DNA from: Galdieria sulphuraria
Taxonomy: Eukaryota; Rhodophyta; Bangiophyceae; Galdieriales; Galdieriaceae
Reading direction: 5' to 3'
Assembly (NCBI RefSeq): GCF_000341285.1
Contig: NW_005178444.1
Location: 62,001 to 126,000 of the forward strand
DNA: 64,000 nucleotides
Shown: piece by piece, positions 57,362 through 64,000 of the stretch
Layout: each line of letters starts with the position of its first letter
How positions within the stretch are numbered: position 1 is the stretch's first letter
Notes under the pieces: model-generated
What the model saw: only the letters and a program-made list of their open reading frames with translations
The model's database searches: none
What the model was told of the DNA's origin: nothing
Translations under genes and position numbers: made by a program

Positions 57362-57690
57362 TTCTTTCGACTTTTGTCAAACGACTCAGAACATCATTGA
57401 CACTAGTTCAACAGTTTTATAACATGTATACAGAATGTAAAATAAATAGAATGGAGAGATTCCAAGTTAGACTGCGTGATACTGCCGTCAATGCACAAGA
57501 AAACTAAAACTTCAAGATATCAAGTACTATAAAATATATATTTCTTCAACTGAACACTGTTTCACAAAAAAAACGCAGCGCGCAACAAAGCAACAAAATT
57601 ATTAGCCATTTCGACAAACAAAAAAATAGCTTCCACATAAAAATACGAAATGCTATATATTGCACACATATAAAACTACAAAAAAAATTC
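57362..57690. other. Intergenic region between tandem genes
   Basis: 329 bp, A-rich towards the glutamate 5-kinase stop. It holds the TruA promoter and the kinase 3' UTR. No gene seen. Confidence 0.4.
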
Positions 57691-59131
57691 TTAGTCATTG
57701 CAACCTGATGGCACATCCACCAAATTGTGTCGATGAATGATTTCTTCAGGACCTTCGTAACCCAAAACTTCCAAAAGAACATCACTGTGTAAACCCTTCA
57801 CCTTCTCAATTTCTTCATGCGAATAATTTACAAGACCTCGGGCAATTTCTTCTCCACTAGAGTTGCAAACATGTACACAAGCCTCGGCATCAAATTCTCC
57901 TTCTACTCTAATAATTCCAGCAGCAAAAAGAGACTTCTTTCTAAGAATTGCTTTCTCTGCACCACTGTCTACGTAGATGGTACCGGTTGGTTTCAGCCCA
58001 TGTGCAATCCAACGCTTTCTTCCTCCACGAATTACTTTTTTCTGAGGAAGAAAGACAGTGCCAACAGCTTTACCCTTATGGGGTAGAACAAAATTCAGAA
58101 TATTCTCAGGTTTTGCTCCGTTCATAATACAGACAGTAACCTCTGCAGCAGTTGCCAAACGTGCTGCAGTAACTTTTGTCCCCATTCCACCTGTACCCCA
58201 CTGAGTGCCGCCTTTCCCATCACCACCAGTGTTGACCATAAGTGACTCTATGTCTTCGACGACATCAATGGGTGCTGCAGAGGGATCAGAGCGCGGGTCT
58301 GCTGTATACATTTGATCGACATCTGTGAGAAGAAATAGCCACTTGGCATCAAGCAAACCTGCAACCATCGCTGACAATCTATCATTATCACCAAATCTCA
58401 ACTCTTCTGTTGCTATGGTGTCATTTTCATTCACGATAGGAATGACACCCAGTCGTAATAACTCAAAGAGTGTATTACGAGCGTTAAAATACTGATGGCT
58501 CTTTGCAACATCTCCTCTTGCCAATAGAATCTGCTATTGACCAAGTTATCCTCAGTATCCCAAATAAATCATATTTTTAAACACTAACCTGTGCGACATG
58601 CTGGTTTGCGTATCCAAATAGTTCTTCGTAAGTTCTCATCAGAGAAGACTGGCCTATAGCGGCCATGGCTTGTCGACCTGCCAACGACTCTGGTTTCTTC
58701 TTCAAGCCCAGACGCTTGCAACCAAGTCCAACAGCTCCAGAAGTTACCAAGACGACATGAAAACCGGCCTTCCTCAAAGCTACAAGAGTATCCACTAACA
58801 GAGCTAGAGTACTTAGGGCTATGTCACCTTCCTCTTCTTCTCCTCTCATAATAGTAGAGGTTCCCACTTTCACCACAATGACTTCTCCCTTTCCATTATT
58901 AGCTGTTGGGTCGGCCACAACTGGAGGATTCAAGTCAACGTGAGAACTACTACCTGATAAGGGGTTTGAATTTTGAGACGACGGTTCACTACCGTCGGAA
59001 CCTGCATCACTACCAGCACCTGACGGAGCCATGGAGCTGTCTCTGCTGCCAACTATTGCTCCGTTGCCGTTCATATGCTGCTCTACTTCTTCCTTTCTAT
59101 TATGGACACCCGCAGTAGGTGTCATGATCAT
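57691..59131 (-). CDS. Glutamate 5-kinase with PUA domain
   Basis: Exons 59131-58589 and 58530-57691 give about 460 aa. It phosphorylates glutamate as the first step of proline synthesis. The N-terminal ~85 residues are Gly/Ser-rich and probably disordered. The kinase domain follows: VIVVKVGTSTI, VVLVTSGAVGLGCKRLGL, QAMAAIGQSSLM, then after the splice ILLARGDV, YFNARNTLFELL, PIVNENDTIA, FGDNDRLSAMVAGL and WGTGGMGTKVTAARLA. A C-terminal PUA domain (IYVDSGAEKAIL, ARGLVNYSHEEI) is present. It is not fused to glutamyl-phosphate reductase as plant P5CS is. The acceptor could be three bases earlier (adding Gln). The true N-terminus is uncertain: the frame is open upstream to 59212 without ATG. Confidence 0.9.
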
Positions 59132-59808
59132 AATTACAGGATTCAAACAGCTCTTCCTCGGCTCGGCCGGATTTAAAGAAAGATTCTTGACTGTGATATT
59201 GAGTGGAAGCAAAGAATTCGCGCCAATCGCAGGCTGCTTCGTGGACCCTCATAAGAACAGACATTCTCAGGTAATCTTGTGATTGGGATACTCGGCCCAT
59301 TCTAGGGTTGTGTAGAAGCCTGTAAGAAATAGTTCTTAGGTTTTTTATATGCGGTATTTCCCATCTTAACTTGTATGAAGCCATTGTCGGTCGTGAATTA
59401 TTATTTTAATGCGTTTAGTATTCGCATATTTTACTTTGAGTAGGACTTAGGTTGGCCCCTTAAGGAGGAAGACTATAGTATCTGATAAGTTTCTTCCGTT
59501 GGTCGGAAACTATGGATGCTGCAACCAGGGGTAACTGCAGAGTGAAACAGAATTGGACAAAAGAGAATATATGCTCGTAGGTTATTGAGGACTACCTATT
59601 GTCATAAACTTGTCGAACAAAATTTTGCTCTAGCAAGATATAATGTGAAACGTGTAAAAGAGCAGAGGATACCTATATTGAGAAAAAGTTGTAGAAAGCA
59701 CTGTTTCTTGCTCTTTATAAAGTTTGTAGAAAGACAGTTCTCATCGCATTTCCCAACACATTCCAATTAGTAAGGTGTCTTGTGTGGAGTTTTATAATTT
59801 TGGTTAGC
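59132..59808. other. Divergent promoter region
   Basis: 677 bp between the kinase and PrsW-like starts. A minus frame (59100-59384, MASYKLRWEIPH..) could be an unspliced 5' exon of the kinase, but I found no good splice to join it. The rest shows no coding signal. Confidence 0.4.
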
Positions 59809-60894
59809 ATGGCACAATATCTTTCTTCGGAGCAACTATATGAGCCGCAAAGAGAACCCGAACCCACAACAACTTTTGAAGCTGTACAGGTAGGCGAAGT
59901 GTTACAAATTACACCCGTGACGGAAAATGGTTCTACGCACCAGCCAGAGTTTGTTGCTTCTCAAAACAACAAGCTCTCTATGGCAGCCTGGATCGTTTTA
60001 GGTGGTACTATGGTTTTGATGATGTCGCTATATGCCTTGCTTGCAATCCCTACTTTGCTGGTTTCGTTATGGTTAGGCGCTGCAGTTCTTCCCACCTTTT
60101 TAGTTTACTTATGGGTTGTTGTTCCTTTTAAAGGAAACCCACCCTTGTCACTTAGTTTTATTATTGAACAGTTGGGACTAGGTGCTTATCCCGCCTTTAT
60201 TCTTGCTCTCTTTGTTGAAGTGGGTCTATCCATCTGTCTTCAATCTTTGTTAGGATTCGATATGTCGTCGGCTTCGGAACAGATCTTCCGCAACCCTCTC
60301 AGTATAGATGAGGCGCTTCGAGAGAAATTATGGCAGTTGTTATTATTTTATTTTTTAAATGCAATGGTAGTTGCTGCGTTTGTAGAGGAAACCGTGAAAT
60401 ACATTCTGGCTTTGAGGCATCGTAAGCTCGTTATTAACCCTGGAATAAAGGGCATTATAGGCTGTTCAGTTTGTGGAGCGTTAGGTCTTGCTGGAATGGA
60501 GCATCTTTTTTATTGTTTGAATTTCCTGTTATCTTCAGATTGGCTAACAGCGGTCCTTAGTGGTTTCTTTCGTGCTATTATTGCATTTTGGTTACATTGT
60601 TTGACGGGGTTCTTTATTGGTGTACGTCGTGCCCGTGTAGATATTCTTGGAGACTCTTTGTCTTATATTTCAGCGATATGGTTGCCAGTTCTAGTTCATG
60701 GAACTATGGACTTTGCAGCATTTTCACTTGGTACCATCTTTGAAGACACTTGGTTGGTGGTGCTTGTACCTTGTCTCGATATTTTTTTACTTTCCATATT
60801 TACTTGGACGACTTCTATGGAGTATAAAAGTACATCAGAGAGGGAGATGGAGCTGAGATATCCTCAGAATGTTGTAACGGAGGTCTCTGTTTAG
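59809..60894 (+). CDS. PrsW-like membrane metalloprotease
   Basis: Intronless, about 361 aa from the first ATG. Eight or so hydrophobic helices follow a ~55-residue polar N-terminus. Conserved PrsW-type motifs sit in membrane segments: AAFVEETVKYILAL (the EExxK glutamates), GLAGMEHLFYCLNFLL, ALRAII-like segment with WLHCLTGFFIGV, and LPVLVHGTMDFAAFS (HxxxD). These are the expected metal-binding and catalytic residues of the PrsW/CPBP intramembrane protease superfamily; bacterial PrsW cleaves an anti-sigma factor. The eukaryotic substrate is unknown. Catalysis is inferred from the motifs. Confidence 0.75.
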   Translation: MAQYLSSEQLYEPQREPEPTTTFEAVQVGEVLQITPVTENGSTHQPEFVASQNNKLSMAAWIVLGGTMVLMMSLYALLAIPTLLVSLWLGAAVLPTFLVYLWVVVPFKGNPPLSLSFIIEQLGLGAYPAFILALFVEVGLSICLQSLLGFDMSSASEQIFRNPLSIDEALREKLWQLLLFYFLNAMVVAAFVEETVKYILALRHRKLVINPGIKGIIGCSVCGALGLAGMEHLFYCLNFLLSSDWLTAVLSGFFRAIIAFWLHCLTGFFIGVRRARVDILGDSLSYISAIWLPVLVHGTMDFAAFSLGTIFEDTWLVVLVPCLDIFLLSIFTWTTSMEYKSTSEREMELRYPQNVVTEVSV

Positions 60895-61092
60895 ACATGT
60901 CAGAAATCGTATATTTCAACAAATGAAGCAGTAGTCAACAAAGGTATATGGAGACTCACACATAGGAATATGCGAAACGATGAGTTTTCCACAACTTTTT
61001 AATAACTGTTCATGAAAAGCAAACTCAACTCTGTAAAATATTCTCAAGACTCTTTCAAGGATTCCCCAAGACCCATTTATCCCCTTAACCGT

Positions 61093-63087
61093 TTATGTTC
61101 CTAAGTCAACCAGGTTATCCCAAGAGTTGTTCGTCGCTGATAATTGGGTTGTCTCAAAGTCATATTCAACGAAATCGCATTGTATTGATTCCATGTTATA
61201 TACAGTATCTGTCCAACAACCATGGAGTCCATGTGGAATATGAATCGGGAAGTCGATTCGACATATGGGTCCATCTAAAGTTGCTCATGAGTAACATCAT
61301 AATCTTCACTTTGAGAAACAGTACAGATACCTGAAACATGTTGTGCGTCCAAAATGGCTAAATAGGAAAGGTGTCTGCTGCCATCGTACACTATTGTTAG
61401 AAGATAGCCTTGGTCTTCTCCTATCCAAGATGGAATAGGAACAAATAAAGGCTCTCCTGCAAACTCATAAGGTTGGGGTATCCACACCTGTTCCTTTTGA
61501 CTACCTTTGTTCGTATCAATTTTTGCTATTCCTTGAAACGGTGCAACTCCGTCTGACAATCCACTTGTCGATGCATATATGAAGGAATGACATTTGGACA
61601 TAAAGAATGGATGTATTCCTGGAAATTCCACTTGACGACTACTTAAAGCAAGTTGATCCAGAATAAAAGGCTCTGATTTCCCTATTGAAACAATATAACG
61701 ATATAAACATGATTTTGGAACTCTTTCCTCCAAATTCTCGTACAAACAAGGGTCTTGACTACGGTCCGTTTTCAATTCTGCTGCATAATATCGGCGTACT
61801 TTAACTAAATCCACTATCAGAGTTCTATTTGCTCCTTCGCCTTGTTCATAAGCATTCGCAAAATGAAACACAAAACCGGTTTCTGTGGAAAGAATATGAA
61901 CATGAGCAGCATATCCATCTTCAGTAACGGAATTTCTGCTAATAAGAATTATCTTTGCTGGTTTCTCTAAACATGAATGAATACAATCTGCTACGGGTCT
62001 CACACCCAAAATAAAAGGTAAAGGATTAAACTCCAATGGTCCCTGGAAGAGAACATAATAGTCTTCGGTAACTGCAAAATCATGATAGAATCCGAATCCA
62101 GGAATCAATGCCTTTATAGATTTTCTCCATTGGAAACCGGGTTTCATTTCATGAAAGGTAATTTCTGTTCCACTTCTTGGATAAGCTTTCGTACTAAATC
62201 CAATGAGACAACCTGTCTGAAGATCGATTTTGGGATGTGCAGTAAAATTTCCAGATTTGAGTATTGCTCCTTGAAACTGGGTAGGACCTGCAGTTGCAAG
62301 ATTCTATCGTTTAACTGTTAGCAGAGTCATCCATTATCTAACATATTCTTACGGATGGATTAAGCTGATAAGGAACTCCAGCCTCCCAGAAAGCAAAAAG
62401 TCTGTTATCCCAGTGAACAACTCCAGTATTTGCTACGTTCTTCATGGACAAATCGAAAGCATTAGCAATCCAACCCCCAGGTTTCTGTGTTCCAAAAGTT
62501 CCTCTATATAGAACTTTTCCTGCTGCTTGTTCTGCCATGTAGCCCTTTGTGCGAACAAAACGGTTCCTAAACCATACGCCATTATCTGATATAGATATTG
62601 CAGTTATCATTCCATCACCGTCCCAAGGATGCTTCACTAAAATTTTTCCAACTTCAAACTTCGCTGGTCCATTCCTGTATAGTGTTCCTCTCAGGTCTTT
62701 GGGAATCTTTCCTCTAATGGAGCCCTGTTCTGAACAGTAGTTACTTGGGACATTCTTTATAGTTTCTGTATCTCGTTGAGATATCTGGACACTAACTTCT
62801 TCTCTTACACTGTCCCAACCCTTTAACCAAGCAGACAAGTCCCAGTTGATAGGAACTGCACAGACTGATTGGGTATCCGTCTTGGCACAACAAAGAATTC
62901 TACAAGTTCTTCTGTTATAAAATTCACTGTGACGAAAACTTATTTGCTTTAGAAAACGAGTTCTTGTTTCTCCACAAGTTTGCAGGAAATTGTGATGGTC
63001 TATAACAAAGCCGGTTCGTTTATTATTCTCTAGAGATAAGTTTCGTTGAGTAGCCAACATGCTCTGTACATCATTATTTAGGTTCAT
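61093..63087 (-). CDS. Carotenoid cleavage dioxygenase (RPE65/CCD family)
   Basis: Exons 63087-62353, 62303-61331 and 61274-61093 give about 629 aa. It is a non-heme iron enzyme that cuts carotenoids or apocarotenoids. Iron-ligand regions are visible: FTAHPKIDLQTG, FGFYHDFAVTEDYYVLF, HVHILSTE region, and IPHGLHGCW at the C-terminus, the last supplied only by exon 3. Other blocks: IRGKIPKDLRGTLYRNGPAKFE, HPWDGDGMI, and GEPLFVPIPSWIGEDQGYLLTIVYD. The first ~110 residues (basic, Cys/Arg-rich) look like a transit peptide. The substrate is not clear from sequence; apocarotenoid oxygenases of the cyanobacterial type are the nearest in style. All four His appear present. Confidence 0.9.
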
Positions 63088-63372
63088 ATTGCACACAAGA
63101 AACGGACAGAACGATAGGTGAAACAGTAACTGACCACCTAGTATTCAAAACTCTTTCGTGTGTGTTGCCACCCAAAAATGGACCCAATGGAAGTTTTAGA
63201 AGGATGCTTAAAATGGGTGGAATGAAAATATCTTCAAAGATGATGATGTTGTTGTGCTTTGGTTCAACATTTGGAAAATAGCGAGTTGCATATTTTATAT
63301 GTAAAAATAAATAGAGTTGTATGCATACATAAAGTCTTAAAGACGTTCAATTACCGAATTATTTTGTTATTC

Positions 63373-64000
63373 ATGGCTTCTAGAATTTGTTGTTCCAATA
63401 GTGACTGTTCTGCTTCAGCATCGCTAAGGTGTCCAACTTGTATACAACTCGAGATAAACTCAGAGAAAAGCTATTTTTGTTCACAAACGTGTTTCCGTTC
63501 AGCTTGGAAAGAGCACAAAGCGTTACACGTCAAAGGAAACAGTGAACGAAGCTCTCAAACCGTCGTTCGAAACTTGAAGCATCACAAAGTGGGACAGAGT
63601 CGATTTTCAAATTTTCGTTACACTGGAAAACTAAGGCCTGGCGTAGTGAGTTCGAAACTTTCTGTCCCAGATTATATTCCAAAACCTGACTACTGGGAAA
63701 GTGGCATTCCTGTTTCTGAGGAACAAGAAAAGGATAGTAATGAAGTGAAAATTCTTAGTGACGAGGAAATACGAGGAGTACGAGAAGCTTGTCGAGTGGC
63801 AAGAGAGGTGTTGGATGAAGGAGTGCGTGCCATAGGTGTAGGAGTTACAACCGACAAAATCGACAAAGTCATACACAAGGCCTGTATTGAACACAATGCA
63901 TATCCTTCTCCTTTGAATTACTATGGATTTCCAAAGTCAGTTTGTACTTCGGTCAATGAAGTTATATGTCATGGTATACCTGATGACAGACCTCTTCAAG
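63373..64000 (+). CDS. MAP1: Methionine aminopeptidase 1, 5' part
   Basis: Open from ATG 63373 to the window edge (209 codons), so partial. It removes initiator methionine from nascent proteins. The N-terminal zinc-finger region typical of eukaryotic MetAP1 is present: CCSNSDCSASASLRCPTCIQL and SYFCSQTCFRSAWKEHKALH. Then come YTGKLRPG, VPDYIPKPDYWESGIP, EEIRGVREACRVAREVLDEG, and the start of the pita-bread catalytic fold (GVTTDKIDKVIHKACIEHNAYPSPLNYYGFPKSVCTSVNEVICHGIPD). The metal ligands Asp, Asp, His, Glu, Glu lie beyond the window. No intron is visible in this part. Confidence 0.95.
   Translation, partial: MASRICCSNSDCSASASLRCPTCIQLEINSEKSYFCSQTCFRSAWKEHKALHVKGNSERSSQTVVRNLKHHKVGQSRFSNFRYTGKLRPGVVSSKLSVPDYIPKPDYWESGIPVSEEQEKDSNEVKILSDEEIRGVREACRVAREVLDEGVRAIGVGVTTDKIDKVIHKACIEHNAYPSPLNYYGFPKSVCTSVNEVICHGIPDDRPLQ

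Noticed and set aside
59100-59384. Minus frame that might extend glutamate 5-kinase
   Set aside because: Different frame from the kinase, and no convincing GT..AG pair joins it.

Overview
The window reads as nuclear DNA of a unicellular red alga. A Galdieria-like cyanidiophyte fits best, though that name is an inference. The sequence is moderately AT-rich, genes lie on both strands with gaps often below 200 bp, and most genes are cut by very short spliceosomal introns (about 38-77 nt, usually 45-56, with GT..AG ends). Eukaryotic families (SIN3, PRP4 kinase, makorin, ChAPs, AFG2, eIF1A, eIF2A, eL38, uL11) sit beside proteins typical of plastid-bearing cells (RSH ppGpp enzyme, BSD2-type zinc finger, DUF760, peroxiredoxin Q, carotenoid dioxygenase). 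I found no transposon, virus-like element, CRISPR array or operon.

Layout. 1-9 kb: 5' part of an RSH gene, a stand-alone helicase-associated-repeat protein, a thioredoxin-like membrane protein and a large FUSC/ALMT-like membrane protein. 9-18 kb: a cytochrome P450, a BSD2-like protein and a CYP33-like RRM protein 9 bp apart, tRNA-Pro(CGG), an MKP1-like phosphatase with a gelsolin-like tail, and a ChAPs coat protein. 18-32 kb: a small PIP-box protein, a TTC39/IML2 protein, makorin, uL11, COX20, a tRNA m7G methyltransferase, eIF1A, peroxiredoxin Q, an aldo/keto reductase and a four-helix membrane protein. 32-42 kb: SIN3, a DUF760 protein, PRP4 kinase and a WD40 protein. 42-51 kb: a very AT-rich gap, AFG2/SPATA5, a nine-repeat protein of unrecognised family, a PEPCK-like protein without P-loop, eL38 and threonine dehydrogenase. 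51-64 kb: eIF2A, a coiled protein, a GT69 glycosyltransferase, TruA, glutamate 5-kinase, a PrsW-like protease, a carotenoid cleavage dioxygenase and the start of methionine aminopeptidase 1.

The genes do not form one pathway. Shared themes are translation (uL11, eL38, eIF1A, eIF2A, AFG2, TruA, TrmB, MAP1), organelle function and chromatin/mRNA processing. I derived splice models by hand from GT/AG signals, frame continuity and family motifs; coordinates give the whole coding span including introns, and exon limits are in the evidence. The items most worth a second look are the two tandem-repeat proteins (1162-3768 and 45544-48153), the PEPCK-like pseudoenzyme, the PIP-box protein and the extremely small exons.
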